Shown piece after piece: positions 14,773 to 23,875 of a DNA stretch of 64,000 bases. The DNA is from Klebsiella variicola (lineage in GTDB: Bacteria; Pseudomonadota; Gammaproteobacteria; Enterobacterales; Enterobacteriaceae), in contig NZ_CP010523.2 in the NCBI RefSeq assembly GCF_000828055.2, forward strand, positions 5,270,001 to 5,334,000. The letters are read 5' to 3'. Within the stretch, counting starts at the first letter, position 1. The number at the start of each line of letters is the position of its first letter. The notes under the pieces were generated by a model. The model was not told the DNA's origin, did no database searches, and saw nothing but the letters and a program-made list of their open reading frames with translations. The position numbers and the translations under genes were made by a program.

Positions 14773-15560
14773 ACGCCGTTAACGTCGATGCCAAACAGCG
14801 TCCTGACGTTTGCGTCCGTTTGCGCCTCCAGCCATTGCGTCTCTTCGCCCCGCCAGCTCGCGACGCTGGCCAGGATATGCGGCAAATACGCGGGCTCGTT
14901 ACGCCGCGAGGCCGGTCTCGGCTTGAGGTCGCGAGGCAGCAGATAAGGCGCATCGGTCTCCAGCAGCAGACGTTCCGCCGGGATCGCCGGCAGCAGCTCG
15001 CGCAGCTCCAGTCCCCGCCGCTCATCGCATACCCAACCGGTAATACCGATAAACAGGCCCAGATCCAGGCATTCCTGCACCTCGCTGCGGCTGCCGGTAA
15101 AGCAGTGCAGCACCGCGCCCGGGATCTTCTCAAGCCAGGGTTTAAGCAACGCCAGAAACCGGTCGTGGGCGTCGCGGCAGTGTAAAAACACCGGCATCGA
15201 CAGCTCAGCGGCCAGCGCCAGCTGGGCGCTGAACGCTGCCTCCTGCTCCTGCGGCGTGGAGAAATTACGGTTGAAATCCAGACCGCACTCACCTATCGCC
15301 ACCACCTGTGGCTCGCGGGCGAGGGTATAAATCGCCTCGGCGACCGCTGGCGACCAGCTGCTGCCGTCATGGGGATGAACCCCTGCCGTGGACCAGCAAC
15401 CGGAATAATGGCTCGCCATTCTCTGGGCCTGCTGGCTCTCCGGCAAATTTGTGCCGGTCAGCAGCATGCCGTGAACCCCCGCCGCCCGGGCGCGCGCCAC
15501 CACCTCATCATGGTCGCGGGAAAACTGCGAACTGGTGAGATTAACGCCGATATCAAACAT
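14769..15560 (-). CDS. tatD: TatD family metal-dependent DNase
   Basis: Metal-dependent 3'-5' exonuclease of the TatD family. It is not required for Tat export despite its place in the operon. It has 263 residues. TIM-barrel metal ligands are visible: [29 protein letters not shown] and [11 protein letters not shown] start at the ATG at 15558-15560, seven bases after GGGAG and giving the family N-terminus [10 protein letters not shown]. An upstream ATG at 15572 overlaps the ribosome site. It lies downstream of tatC after a hairpin. Its end overlaps rfaH by four bases. Confidence 0.95.
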   Translation of the reverse strand: MFDIGVNLTSSQFSRDHDEVVARARAAGVHGMLLTGTNLPESQQAQRMASHYSGCWSTAGVHPHDGSSWSPAVAEAIYTLAREPQVVAIGECGLDFNRNFSTPQEQEAAFSAQLALAAELSMPVFLHCRDAHDRFLALLKPWLEKIPGAVLHCFTGSRSEVQECLDLGLFIGITGWVCDERRGLELRELLPAIPAERLLLETDAPYLLPRDLKPRPASRRNEPAYLPHILASVASWRGEETQWLEAQTDANVRTLFGIDVNGV

Positions 15561-15577
15561 GATCGCTCCCATATGAC

Positions 15578-15597
15578 AACCGCCCTGACGGGCGGTT
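15578..15597 (-). repeat. tatC-tatD intercistronic hairpin
   Basis: AACCGCCC (15578-15585) and GGGCGGTT (15590-15597) make a perfect 8-bp stem with a TGAC tetraloop. It lies just before the tatD ribosome site. No T tract follows, so it is more likely an mRNA processing or stability element, or a weak attenuator, than a terminator. Confidence 0.65.
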
Positions 15598-15604
15598 GGC
15601 GGTA

Positions 15605-16384
15605 TTACTCTTCTCTGTGCTCCGCGGCTTCAGCTTCGGCCGCAGCGTCGTCATCACGCGTCAGGCGCTTCCCGGTGTAGAAGCGGGCGAAGAACACCCC
15701 GACTTCAAACAGACAGTACATCGGAATGGCCAGCAGCGTCTGCGAGAATACGTCCGGCGGTGTCAGCAGCATGCCCACCACGAAGGCGCCCACCAGCACA
15801 TACGGCCGTTTTTTGCGCAGTTCTTCCGGCGTAGTAACGCCCATCCAGCAGAGCAGCACAATGGCGACCGGTACCTCAAAAGAGACCCCGAAAGCCATAA
15901 ACAGCGCCATCACGAAGTCGAGATAGCTGCGGATATCGGTCGAGACCAGCACCCCCTCTGGGGCAGCATGGGTCAGGAAGCCGAACGCCAGCGGAAACAC
16001 GACAAAATAAGCGAAAGCCATGCCGATATAGAACAGCAGCGTACTGGATACCAGTAAAGGCACCACCAGCCGGCGCTCGTGCTTATACAGCGCCGGCGCG
16101 ACGAAGGCCCATACCTGGTAAAGAATAATCGGCACTGACAGGATCACCGACACCATGAAGGTCAGCTTTATCGGCGTAAAGAAAGGTGAAGCGACATCAG
16201 TGGCGATCATCGTCGCGCCTACCGGCATCTTGCTGATAAGCGGGGCCGAGACCAGCTGGTAGATATCATTGGCGAAATAGACCAGCGCCAGGAAGATCAC
16301 CAGGATAGCAATGATGCTGTTGAGCAGACGCTTGCGCAGCTCAATCAGATGCGAAATTAGCGGTTGTGTATCGTCTACGCCCAT
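15605..16384 (-). CDS. tatC: Sec-independent protein translocase subunit TatC
   Basis: Core of the twin-arginine translocase; it binds the RR signal peptide of folded substrates together with TatB. It has 259 residues, one more than E. coli, and six predicted membrane helices starting after the cytoplasmic N-terminus [19 protein letters not shown]. The acidic, low-complexity C-terminal tail is typical. It starts 2 bp after tatB ends, in the order tatA-tatB-tatC-tatD. Confidence 0.98.
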   Translation of the reverse strand: MGVDDTQPLISHLIELRKRLLNSIIAILVIFLALVYFANDIYQLVSAPLISKMPVGATMIATDVASPFFTPIKLTFMVSVILSVPIILYQVWAFVAPALYKHERRLVVPLLVSSTLLFYIGMAFAYFVVFPLAFGFLTHAAPEGVLVSTDIRSYLDFVMALFMAFGVSFEVPVAIVLLCWMGVTTPEELRKKRPYVLVGAFVVGMLLTPPDVFSQTLLAIPMYCLFEVGVFFARFYTGKRLTRDDDAAAEAEAAEHREE

Positions 16385-16386
16385 GT

Positions 16387-16923
16387 TTACGGTTTATCAC
16401 TCGATGCGGGGGAAGAATGAGGGGCTGCCGCCGTAGCGGATGTTTTCTCTGCCGGAAGTTCAGCCGGTGAAGCGGGTTGCTCATCGGCGACAGGATCCGG
16501 CGCATGAGCCGGAGCGCTGGCCTGATGTTCTGCCGTCGCCGGCGTGACGTCCTGGCGCTGCGCTTCACTGCCTTTCACCACCGGATTAAGGATGGTATTG
16601 GCTTCGTCGCTGGCCTTTTCAGGATCGTGGGCGCTATAGGAGCGCTTCATCGACTCCGCGGCCTCGCGCAGTTCATCCATGGAGGCTTTCAGCTCCGGCG
16701 TCAGGTTATTCAGGCTGGCCTTTTCCACCTTCTTGAGGCTCTCCTGGAACTCCTGCAGTTTTAGCTCCTGGGCCAGCTCATTTTGTACCGTGGTCGCCAG
16801 CGAGCGTAGCGTACGGATCCAGCCAACCACCGTTTTAACCGCGACGGGAAGCCGCTGTGGCCCCAGAACAATGAGGCCAATCACAAACACCAGCAGTAGT
16901 TCACTAAAACCAATATCGAACAC
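16387..16923 (-). CDS. tatB: Sec-independent protein translocase subunit TatB
   Basis: Receptor-side partner of TatC in twin-arginine export. It has 178 residues (171 in E. coli). A single N-terminal membrane helix (about 2-21) precedes the LGPQRLP hinge and an amphipathic helix. A long charged region is followed by an Ala/Pro/Glu-rich tail, where the extra length lies. It sits 3 bp downstream of tatA. Confidence 0.97.
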   Translation of the reverse strand: MFDIGFSELLLVFVIGLIVLGPQRLPVAVKTVVGWIRTLRSLATTVQNELAQELKLQEFQESLKKVEKASLNNLTPELKASMDELREAAESMKRSYSAHDPEKASDEANTILNPVVKGSEAQRQDVTPATAEHQASAPAHAPDPVADEQPASPAELPAEKTSATAAAPHSSPASSDKP

Positions 16924-16926
16924 GAG

Positions 16927-17178
16927 TTACACCTGCTCTTTGTCGTGGCGTTTTGTCTCGTCTTTTTTTGCATCATCCTGTTTATCGGCGATGGTTTTCG
17001 CCGTGAAATCTGCGTCTGGCGCCGACTTTTCGGGTTTATCATCATCACTCATGGCTTTTTTAAAGCCTTTGATAGATGCCCCTAAGTCTGACCCCAGTGA
17101 GCTCAGCTTCTTCGTCCCAAAAAGCAGAACTACGATGACGACAACAATTAATAACTGCCAAATACTGATACCACCCAT
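16927..17178 (-). CDS. tatA: Sec-independent protein translocase subunit TatA
   Basis: Pore-forming or membrane-weakening subunit that polymerises around TatBC. It has 83 residues (89 in E. coli). The membrane helix (about 2-20) is followed by the FGTKKL hinge and an amphipathic helix, then a charged tail. It is the first gene of tatABCD. A -10 TATAAT on the minus strand at 17218-17223 lies about 40 bp upstream and probably drives the operon. Confidence 0.97.
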   Translation of the reverse strand: MGGISIWQLLIVVVIVVLLFGTKKLSSLGSDLGASIKGFKKAMSDDDKPEKSAPDADFTAKTIADKQDDAKKDETKRHDKEQV

Positions 17179-17217
17179 ACACGTTCCCCTATGACAGATG
17201 ATGAATTATGTGGACGC

Positions 17218-17223
17218 ATTATA
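17218..17223 (-). promoter_or_regulatory. Probable tatABCD promoter -10
   Basis: The minus strand reads GTGTATAATGCG between ubiB and tatA. The -35 region is poor, so the assignment rests on the perfect TATAAT and its position. Confidence 0.5.
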
Positions 17224-17240
17224 CACGCCATCCTGCGAGC

Positions 17241-17301
17241 CGCCTCTTCGTCAGGCGACTGGCATGATTTTGCGCAAATAAGCCTGCGTCATGAAGAGGC
17301 G
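17241..17301 (-). repeat. Long stem-loop after ubiB
   Basis: CGCCTCTTC (17241-17249) pairs with GAAGAGGCG (17293-17301), and an inner CAGGC (17252-17256) pairs with GCCTG (17282-17286). It begins just after the ubiB stop and lies upstream of the tatA -10. There is no T tract. It may protect the ubiB 3' end or act as a weak terminator. Confidence 0.5.
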
Positions 17302-17307
17302 AACCGA

Positions 17308-18948
17308 TCAGTGGGTTTTCCGCCAGCCAATCAGCCAGGTCACCACACCGCCGGCCATCAACCAGCCGGGCATCATTCCCCACTCAGGGCGATGGATAAA
17401 GAGCAGCGTACCACTGAGCAATAAAACCGCGCCTATACCAAACAGATAACGGGATTGGCCCTGGCGCACATGACGCACATGCATATCCCGCACGATGGTA
17501 TCGACGCTGGTCTGCAGCTGTTTGCTCTGCTGCAGGCTCTGATACACCAGCTCAGGTATTTCAGGCATTCTTTCGATCCAGAACGGCGCTTTGTCTTTAA
17601 ACGCGCGCACCAGCGCCGGAATGCCGACCTGATCTTTGATCCACGACTCGAGGAAAGGCTTCGCCGTTTTCCACAAGTCTAACTGAGGATAGAGCTGCCG
17701 GCCTACCCCTTCTACGTAAAGTAATGTCTTCTGTAGTAAAACGAGCTGCGGCTGGACTTCCATATTGAAACGCCGCGCGGTATTGAACAGATTAAGCAGC
17801 ACGTGGCCGAAGGAGATCTCCGCCAGCGGCTTCTCAAAGATCGGCTCGCAGACCGTGCGGATCGCGAACTCAAACTCTTCGACATTCGTATCGGGCGGTA
17901 CCCAACCGGAATCGACGTGCAGCTCAGCCACCTTACGATAATCGCGGTTAAAGAAGGCGATAAAGTTTTCCGCCAGATAGCGCTTATCTTCTTTGTTCAG
18001 CGAGCCGACAATACCGCAGTCGATGCCGATATACTGCGGATCTTCCGGGTGCTCGTAGCTGACGAATATGTTGCCAGGGTGCATATCGGCATGAAAGAAG
18101 CTGTCGCGGAACACCTGGGTAAAGAAGACCTGCACGCCCCGCTCCGCCAGCAGCTGCATGTTGGTCCCCTGGGCCTCCAGCGCCTCCACGTCGGACACCG
18201 GGATACCGTAGATGCGCTCCATCACCATCATGCTTTCGCTGCAGTAGTCGGGGTACACCTCCGGCACGTACAGCATCGGACTATCTTCGAAATTACGCCG
18301 CAGCTGAATGGCGTTGGCGGATTCCCGCAACAGGTTCAGCTCGTCCAGCAGCGTTTTTTCATATTCGCGAACCACCTCCTGCGGGCGCAGACGGCGGCCG
18401 TCAGGCAGTAGACGCGGTACCCAGCGCGCCAGGCGGTAGATGAGCTTCATGTCCGCTTTAATGATCGGCAAAATATCCGGGCGGATAACCTTGATCACCA
18501 CCTCTTTGCCATTCTCTTTCAGACGTGCGGTATGCACCTGGGCGATGGACGCCGAGGCTAACGGCTCTACGGAGAAATCATCAAACCAGGCTTCCACCGG
18601 CAGGCCCCCCATCGCTTTCTCTATCTGCTGCTGCGCGAGCTTTCCTTCAAAGGGCGCTACGCGGTCCTGCAACAGCGCCAGCTGATCGGCAATATGCGGC
18701 GGGAAGAGATCCCGGCGGGTGGAAAGCATCTGGCCAAATTTAATCCACACCGGCCCCAGCTCCTGAAGCGCCAGGCGCAGACGAGTGCCAAGGGGTTGGT
18801 CTTGATGACGATTTGGCATCCAGAACAGCATCCGCCGCCAGATACGCAGCGGCAGCGTGAGACGAATTTTGGGGATGAGCTCATCGAGCCCGTAGCTCAA
18901 AAAGGTGTGGATGATGAAATACAGGCGCCGTAATTCTCCTGGCGTCAT
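17308..18948 (-). CDS. ubiB: Ubiquinone biosynthesis protein UbiB (ABC1/ADCK family)
   Basis: Atypical kinase-like ATPase needed for ubiquinone biosynthesis; family work suggests it helps extract or present lipid intermediates. It has 546 residues, as in E. coli. The family KxGQ motif is at 70-73 ([10 protein letters not shown]), with the Ala-containing nucleotide loop (ASIAQVH), the ion-pair lysine strand [19 protein letters not shown] and IGIDCGIVG. Two C-terminal membrane helices follow (about 497-544). Its start overlaps the ubiJ end by four bases, so ubiE-ubiJ-ubiB is a coupled operon. Confidence 0.97.
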   Translation of the reverse strand: MTPGELRRLYFIIHTFLSYGLDELIPKIRLTLPLRIWRRMLFWMPNRHQDQPLGTRLRLALQELGPVWIKFGQMLSTRRDLFPPHIADQLALLQDRVAPFEGKLAQQQIEKAMGGLPVEAWFDDFSVEPLASASIAQVHTARLKENGKEVVIKVIRPDILPIIKADMKLIYRLARWVPRLLPDGRRLRPQEVVREYEKTLLDELNLLRESANAIQLRRNFEDSPMLYVPEVYPDYCSESMMVMERIYGIPVSDVEALEAQGTNMQLLAERGVQVFFTQVFRDSFFHADMHPGNIFVSYEHPEDPQYIGIDCGIVGSLNKEDKRYLAENFIAFFNRDYRKVAELHVDSGWVPPDTNVEEFEFAIRTVCEPIFEKPLAEISFGHVLLNLFNTARRFNMEVQPQLVLLQKTLLYVEGVGRQLYPQLDLWKTAKPFLESWIKDQVGIPALVRAFKDKAPFWIERMPEIPELVYQSLQQSKQLQTSVDTIVRDMHVRHVRQGQSRYLFGIGAVLLLSGTLLFIHRPEWGMMPGWLMAGGVVTWLIGWRKTH

Positions 18949-19550
18949 TTGCCCTCCAGCGTTTCCAGCCGTTTTTCCAGTGCGGCCAGCGCGCGTTCAA
19001 TAGCCGTCGTTTCTTCCGCAAACCATGCCAGCTCCAGCGGCCCCGGTGCCAGTCGCCACTCTTCAGTGATCGCTTCTGCGACATAGCGCTGCTGGCGCTG
19101 CGCGCCTTTCAGTAAAAACTGAGCGCCGCCGCGGAGGACTTTGCCAACGCCTTCAGCCACGATATCGCCAGTATAAGGCGCCAGCAGTTCAGCGGGATCG
19201 AACTCCGCCAGATCGCACAGGGAGACCATATTCTGCACCACCTGCAGATCGCCCTGCACTTCCAGATCTCCGCTACGGATAAGCGCCGTGAGCTGCTGAC
19301 GATTACGCAGTTTGGGCAGCACGCTGAGCCGGGTAATCACAGTGCAGTCGGCCTCTCCCTCCCAGGCGCTCAGGACATCAACCTGGCGTTCGCTGAACGC
19401 TAGTACGATCGGGGTGGAGAAGTCCTGCAGTTGAACTCGCAATACCTTACCCAGCAGGCGCTGACGAGCGGGTTTTAGCGCCTTGTCACGCCAGAGAAAA
19501 GTATTCAGCGCCGTCTCAATGCTAGCGGTCACCAGGGGTGTGAAAGGCAT
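18945..19550 (-). CDS. ubiJ: Ubiquinone biosynthesis accessory factor UbiJ
   Basis: Lipid-binding SCP2-domain protein that with UbiK scaffolds the soluble Ubi complex. It has 201 residues from the ATG at 19548-19550, which follows AGGAGG and gives the family N-terminus [12 protein letters not shown]. An N-terminal SCP2 fold is followed by a C-terminal coiled coil ([18 protein letters not shown]). It sits 13 bp after ubiE and overlaps ubiB by four bases. In E. coli the 3' part of this gene also encodes the small RNA EsrE; I cannot prove its promoter here. Confidence 0.95.
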   Translation of the reverse strand: MPFTPLVTASIETALNTFLWRDKALKPARQRLLGKVLRVQLQDFSTPIVLAFSERQVDVLSAWEGEADCTVITRLSVLPKLRNRQQLTALIRSGDLEVQGDLQVVQNMVSLCDLAEFDPAELLAPYTGDIVAEGVGKVLRGGAQFLLKGAQRQQRYVAEAITEEWRLAPGPLELAWFAEETTAIERALAALEKRLETLEGK

Positions 19551-19563
19551 AGCGTCCCTCCTG

Positions 19564-20319
19564 TCAGAACTTGTAACCGCGATGCAAGGCAACGATACCC
19601 GCCGTCAGGTTGTGGTAGTCGACACTTTCAAAACCTGCATCCTGCATCATCCCTTTCAGGGTTTCCTGATCCGGGTGCATACGGATAGATTCTGCCAGGT
19701 AGCGATAGCTGTCGCCGTCTTTTGCCACCAGTTCCCCCACCTTCGGCAGGATATGGAAGGAGTAAGCGTCGTAGGCTTTGCTGAGCGGTTCGATAATCGG
19801 TTTAGAAAACTCCAGCACCAGCAGACGTCCGCCTGGCTTCAGCACGCGGTACATCGAACGCAGCGCTTTTTCTTTATCGGTAACGTTACGCAGACCGAAA
19901 GAGATGGTGATGCAGTCAAAGGTGTTATCAGCAAACGGCAGGGCTTCCGCGTTGGCCTGAACATACTCAACGTTGCCCACGATGCCGATATTACGCAGCT
20001 TTTCGCGGCCCATTTTGAGCATGGAATCATTGATATCAGCAAGCATGACGCGGCCGGTTTCTCCTACCAGACGGGAGAACTTGGCCGTCAAATCGCCGGT
20101 CCCCCCTGCCAGATCCAGCACGGTCTGCCCGCGACGTACGCCGCTGCAGTCGATGGTGAAACGCTTCCACAAACGATGGATACCAAACGACATCAAGTCG
20201 TTCATCACATCATACTTTGCCGCGACAGAATGGAATACATGCGCCACCATGTCCTGTTTCTGCTCTTTAGCGACCGTCTGAAAGCCAAAGTGCGTCGTTT
20301 CTTGTGAATCCTCAACCAT
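19564..20319 (-). CDS. ubiE: Ubiquinone/menaquinone C-methyltransferase
   Basis: SAM-dependent C-methyltransferase acting on both demethylmenaquinol and 2-octaprenyl-6-methoxy-1,4-benzoquinol. It has 251 residues, as in E. coli. The SAM motif [11 protein letters not shown] is at 67-77, followed by the [14 protein letters not shown] region. I start at the ATG at 20317-20319 ([13 protein letters not shown]). The open frame extends 58 codons upstream but that part matches no family member. It is the first gene of ubiE-ubiJ-ubiB and lies 70 bp after rmuC. Confidence 0.97.
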   Translation of the reverse strand: MVEDSQETTHFGFQTVAKEQKQDMVAHVFHSVAAKYDVMNDLMSFGIHRLWKRFTIDCSGVRRGQTVLDLAGGTGDLTAKFSRLVGETGRVMLADINDSMLKMGREKLRNIGIVGNVEYVQANAEALPFADNTFDCITISFGLRNVTDKEKALRSMYRVLKPGGRLLVLEFSKPIIEPLSKAYDAYSFHILPKVGELVAKDGDSYRYLAESIRMHPDQETLKGMMQDAGFESVDYHNLTAGIVALHRGYKF

Positions 20320-20389
20320 CTCTATGCCTGCTTGCTTTTCAAGAAAATGTTCACTGAGTGTATCAGATTCAGCGCATTTCCCATACGTT

Positions 20390-21838
20390 TCAACGTGGCG
20401 GAGCCGCCTCCCGATTATGTAACGCCTCGGCAGAGTCGGCTGAAAATGCGTCATTTTCCGGGAGGTTATCCTCGTCTTCAAGACGATATTCATCGTCCTG
20501 GGCAGTGGCTTGTTCGACTAAATCAGGATTTATCCCGCGCTTCACCTCCACCCCCAGGCCGCGAAAGGCTTCCGCCTGGGCCAGCAGGTTCCCGCGCCCG
20601 GAAGCGAGCTTTTTCATCGCCTGGCGATAGTTCTCTTGCGCCTTATCCAGACTCTGGCCGATGGCGGACATATCATCCACAAACAGGCGCATTTTGTCGT
20701 AAAGGCGCCCCGCCCGCTCGGCGATCTTCTGCGCGTTGCGGCTCTGATGCTCATAGCGCCACAGATTGGCGATAGTACGCAGGGCTACCAGCAGCGTCGT
20801 CGGGCTGACCAGCATGATATTATTTTGCAACGCCTCGCTGATGAGCTCGGGCTGACGGTCGATGGCCACCAGGAACGCCGGCTCGACGGGAATAAACATC
20901 AGCACGTAGTCGAGAGAGCGCAGCCCCGGCAGTTGTTGATAATCCTTGCGTCCCAGCAGGCGAATATGGTTTCGCACCGAGGCAAGATGTTCCTGCAGCG
21001 CGACTTCGCGGGTGTAGTCGTCTTCGGCGTTGAAATAGCGCTCATAGGCGACCAGGGTCATTTTGGCGTCTATCACCACGTCCTTGCCCTGCGGCAGGCG
21101 GACAATGACGTCCGGCTGCATCCGCGAGCGGTTATCGGTCTCGATACTGACCTGGGTCTGGTACTCATAGCCTTCGCGCAGGCCGGAAGCCTCCAGCACG
21201 CGGGTTAAGACCACTTCCCCCCAGTTGCCCTGGGTTTTGTTATCACCTTTCAGCGCTTTCGTCAGGTTCAGTGCCTCCTGCGCCATCTGCGCGTTCAGCT
21301 GCTGAAGATTGCGGATCTCATGCGCCAGGGTGTGCCTTTCCCGCGCCTCCTGGCCAAAGCTCTCCTGCACCTGGCGGCGGAACCCGTCGAGCTGTTCGCG
21401 CAGCGGGGTCAGCAGACCATGCAGACTCAGGCGGTTTTGCTCATCGACGCGCCGGTTGCTGTGTTCGAAAATACGGTTGGCGAGGTTTTCAAACTGCTCG
21501 CTCAGGCGCTGCTCGCTGTTAACCATCTGACGGATCTTATCTTCCGCATGCAGCTGGGTGGATTCGAGCCGGGTGGTGACCTCACGCAGATCGGCCTCCA
21601 GCGAGGTATTGATATCCCGCAGACTGCGCAGCTCATTGTTCAGCAGCTCGCACTCCTCACGCCAGTGGGCCTCCTGCACCAGCTGCTGACGGGCGGCGCT
21701 CAGCTCAATATCCAGCTCTCGCCGCTCCTCAATGAGATCGGCCCGGATTTGGTCGGCGCGCGCTTTGGTTGCCAGCCAGCCGACCATTAACCCGGCAGCC
21801 AGTGCGATAACCGCGCTGATAATGATTGAGAGATCCAC
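20390..21838 (-). CDS. rmuC: DNA recombination protein RmuC
   Basis: RmuC-family protein that limits recombination at inverted repeats; the nuclease-like fold suggests action on DNA structures. It has 482 residues from the GTG at 21836-21838 ([13 protein letters not shown]), preceded by CAGGGGG. A single N-terminal membrane helix (about 4-22) is followed by a long coiled coil (about 28-130) and the RmuC domain (about 150-440), with an acidic tail. The tail is longer than that of E. coli (475 residues overall). It follows udp on the same strand, beyond an intrinsic terminator. Confidence 0.93.
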   Translation of the reverse strand: MDLSIIISAVIALAAGLMVGWLATKARADQIRADLIEERRELDIELSAARQQLVQEAHWREECELLNNELRSLRDINTSLEADLREVTTRLESTQLHAEDKIRQMVNSEQRLSEQFENLANRIFEHSNRRVDEQNRLSLHGLLTPLREQLDGFRRQVQESFGQEARERHTLAHEIRNLQQLNAQMAQEALNLTKALKGDNKTQGNWGEVVLTRVLEASGLREGYEYQTQVSIETDNRSRMQPDVIVRLPQGKDVVIDAKMTLVAYERYFNAEDDYTREVALQEHLASVRNHIRLLGRKDYQQLPGLRSLDYVLMFIPVEPAFLVAIDRQPELISEALQNNIMLVSPTTLLVALRTIANLWRYEHQSRNAQKIAERAGRLYDKMRLFVDDMSAIGQSLDKAQENYRQAMKKLASGRGNLLAQAEAFRGLGVEVKRGINPDLVEQATAQDDEYRLEDEDNLPENDAFSADSAEALHNREAAPPR

Positions 21839-21927
21839 GACGCCCCCTGCGATAACCTGATGGCACAAAATAGAATTGTGCTGTACAAACGTCCAGTTTA
21901 AAAGGGATTTCCTGCGAGGAGCAACGC

Positions 21928-21955
21928 AAAAAAGAAAGGCCGGAGGATCCGGCCT
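21928..21955 (-). terminator. Intrinsic terminator of udp
   Basis: Minus strand: GGCCGGA-TCC-TCCGGCC stem (21938-21954) followed by TTTCTTTTTT. It lies just after the udp stop and before rmuC, so rmuC probably has its own promoter. Confidence 0.8.
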
Positions 21956-21973
21956 GACAGAGAAGGGGTTGAA

Positions 21974-22735
21974 TTACAGCAGACGACGCGCCGCTTCCAC
22001 GACGATTTTGACCGCGTGGCTTTCGGTTTGCTTCATGGTTTCGGCGTTAGGGATCTCTTGCTGGGTACGGTTCACAATAACCCCGGCGACCATCCCGGCA
22101 CGCAGGCCCTGGCTGGCGCACATGGTCAGCAGCGTGGCGGATTCCATTTCATAGTTCATCACGCCCATTGCCTGCCACTCTTCCATTGAGCCCTTGAAGC
22201 GGCTCACCACGCGGCCGGAGAAGGTGTCGTAACGCTCCTGGCCTGGGTAGAAGGTATCCGAAGAGGCGGTCACGCCGATATGGGTGGTGGCACCAATAGA
22301 TTTCGCCGCTTCCACCAGCGCGGTGGTGCAGGCGAAGTCTGCGACGGCCGGGAACTCCATCGGCGCGAAGTGCAGGCTGGCGCCGTCCAGGCGAACGGAA
22401 GCGGTCGTAACCAGCACATCGCCAACGTTAATGTGCGGTTGAATCGCGCCGGTGGTGCCGATACGCAGGAAGGTACGCACGCCCAGCTGCGCCAGCTCTT
22501 CCACGGCGATAGAAGTCGACGGGCCGCCGATGCCGGTAGAGCAGACGATCACCGGCTTGCCGTCCAGCTCCGCGCGCCAGGAGGTAAATTCGCGGTGGGA
22601 TGCCAGCTTGACCGGCTTATCCATCAGCGCGGCGATCTTTTCCACACGCTCCGGATCGCCAGGGACGATAGCCAGCGTAGCCCCTTGTAAATCGTTCTTG
22701 GTGAGGCCGAGATGAAAAACATCAGACTTGGACAT
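21974..22735 (-). CDS. udp: Uridine phosphorylase
   Basis: Reversible phosphorolysis of uridine to uracil and ribose-1-phosphate in pyrimidine salvage; cytoplasmic hexamer of the PNP/UDP superfamily. It has 253 residues, almost identical to E. coli. The phosphate loop [10 protein letters not shown] is near 26-35, [10 protein letters not shown] near 67-76, and the ribose-binding [10 protein letters not shown] near 194-203. I start at the ATG at 22733-22735 after GAGGAG. The open frame upstream encodes 32 more residues but overlaps the promoter. Two CRP-like sites lie upstream, 52 bp apart, as at E. coli udp, where CytR binds between them. Confidence 0.97.
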   Translation of the reverse strand: MSKSDVFHLGLTKNDLQGATLAIVPGDPERVEKIAALMDKPVKLASHREFTSWRAELDGKPVIVCSTGIGGPSTSIAVEELAQLGVRTFLRIGTTGAIQPHINVGDVLVTTASVRLDGASLHFAPMEFPAVADFACTTALVEAAKSIGATTHIGVTASSDTFYPGQERYDTFSGRVVSRFKGSMEEWQAMGVMNYEMESATLLTMCASQGLRAGMVAGVIVNRTQQEIPNAETMKQTESHAVKIVVEAARRLL

Positions 22736-22780
22736 AAAAAACTCCTCTGTGGGTCGAATTATCAGCAGAAGCAAAACGGT

Positions 22781-22786
22781 ACTGTA
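22781..22786 (-). promoter_or_regulatory. Predicted udp -10 element
   Basis: The minus strand reads TACAGT. If the proximal CRP site is centred at -41.5, as in E. coli udp, the start site falls near 22774 and this hexamer lies at -7 to -12. The placement is inferred from that spacing. Confidence 0.45.
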
Positions 22787-22805
22787 CAGAAGCCCCTGGC
22801 AACAT

Positions 22806-22825
22806 TTTGTGATGATAGTCACCAA
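22806..22825. promoter_or_regulatory. CRP-like site 1 (udp promoter)
   Basis: TGTGA-TGATAG-TCACC at 22808-22823 matches the TGTGA-N6-TCACA consensus with one mismatch in the last base. It lies at the class II distance from the predicted udp start. Confidence 0.7.
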
Positions 22826-22857
22826 GACCAATAATGATTGCAGTTGTTTTTCAGTAA

Positions 22858-22877
22858 ATAGTGATACACATCACATT
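22858..22877. promoter_or_regulatory. CRP-like site 2 (udp-dlhH divergent region)
   Basis: AGTGA-TACACA-TCACA at 22860-22875 has one mismatch to consensus. Its centre is 52 bp from site 1, the spacing that at E. coli udp lets two CRP dimers flank CytR. Confidence 0.7.
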
Positions 22878-23007
22878 AACAAGTTATATTCATCGTCACA
22901 GAACAAAAGATAGCCGCTTTCAGGCACTGTGCTTTATTACCGCCCGAACTAAAGGTAAAGGGTCTATAGTTATTGATGCGCTAATAAATAAGGGTACGGA
23001 GAATACC

Positions 23008-23820
23008 ATGACCACCACCAAGCAACCTGGATTCGCACCTGCAGCTTCACCACACGCCGCCACCGCCGTTCATACGCCGGAAGAGCATATTATCGCCGGA
23101 GAGACGTCTATTCCCTCTCAGGGTGAAAACATGCCGGCCTACCACGCCCGCCCGAAAAATGCCGACGGTCCGCTGCCGATCGTTATCGTGGTACAGGAAA
23201 TTTTCGGCGTGCATGAACATATTCGCGATCTTTGTCGCCGCCTGGCGCAGGAAGGCTATCTGGCTATTGCGCCTGAATTGTACTTCCGTCAGGGCGATCC
23301 GAATGAGTACCACGATATCCCGACCCTGTTCAAAGAGCTGGTTACCAAGGTGCCGGACGCGCAGGTGCTGGCGGATCTCGACCATGTCGCCAGCTGGGCG
23401 GCGCGCCACGGCGGCGATGCCCATCGTCTGCTAATCACCGGCTTCTGCTGGGGCGGACGCATTACCTGGCTGTATGCCGCGCATAACCCGCAACTGAAGG
23501 CAGGCGTGGCCTGGTACGGCAAGCTGGTGGGAGAAAAATCGCTGAATTCACCGAAGCATCCGGTAGATATCGCGGTCGATCTCAACGCCCCGGTGCTTGG
23601 TCTGTACGGCGCTAAAGACGCCAGTATTCCACAGGACACCATCGAGACCATGCGTCAGGCGCTGCGGGCGGCCAACGCCACAGCGGAAATCGTGGTCTAT
23701 CCCGAAGCCGATCATGCCTTTAACGCCGACTATCGCGCCAGCTATCATGAAGAGTCAGCCAAAGACGGCTGGCAGCGCATGCTCGCGTGGTTTGCCCAGT
23801 ATGGCGGTAAAAAAGGGTAA
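23008..23820 (+). CDS. dlhH: Dienelactone hydrolase family protein
   Basis: Alpha/beta hydrolase of the dienelactone hydrolase family, called YsgA/DlhH in E. coli. The physiological substrate is not established. It has 270 residues. The likely triad is C147 (GFCWGG), D204 (GAKDASIP) and H236 (ADHAFNAD). I start at the ATG at 23008 ([11 protein letters not shown]); the longer frame upstream would run through a CRP-like site. It diverges from udp and ends at a bidirectional terminator shared with metE. Confidence 0.93.
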   Translation: MTTTKQPGFAPAASPHAATAVHTPEEHIIAGETSIPSQGENMPAYHARPKNADGPLPIVIVVQEIFGVHEHIRDLCRRLAQEGYLAIAPELYFRQGDPNEYHDIPTLFKELVTKVPDAQVLADLDHVASWAARHGGDAHRLLITGFCWGGRITWLYAAHNPQLKAGVAWYGKLVGEKSLNSPKHPVDIAVDLNAPVLGLYGAKDASIPQDTIETMRQALRAANATAEIVVYPEADHAFNADYRASYHEESAKDGWQRMLAWFAQYGGKKG

Positions 23821-23831
23821 TCACCCGATGC

Positions 23832-23865
23832 AAAAAAAGGAGGCAAATGCCTCCTTATTATTTTT
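23832..23865. terminator. Bidirectional terminator between dlhH and metE
   Basis: GGAGGC and GCCTCC pair around AAAT, extended by flanking A and T pairs. A seven-A run lies on the left and T-rich sequence on the right, so it can terminate both converging genes. Confidence 0.85.
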
Positions 23866-23875
23866 CGCCTGACTA

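Noticed and set aside
20320-20493. A 58-codon extension of ubiE
   Set aside because: It overlaps the end of rmuC and has no counterpart in the family; [13 protein letters not shown] is the conserved start.
22736-22831. An N-terminal extension of udp with a hydrophobic, signal-like stretch
   Set aside because: Uridine phosphorylase is cytoplasmic, the extension crosses the promoter and a CRP site, and the GAGGAG site serves the ATG at 22735.
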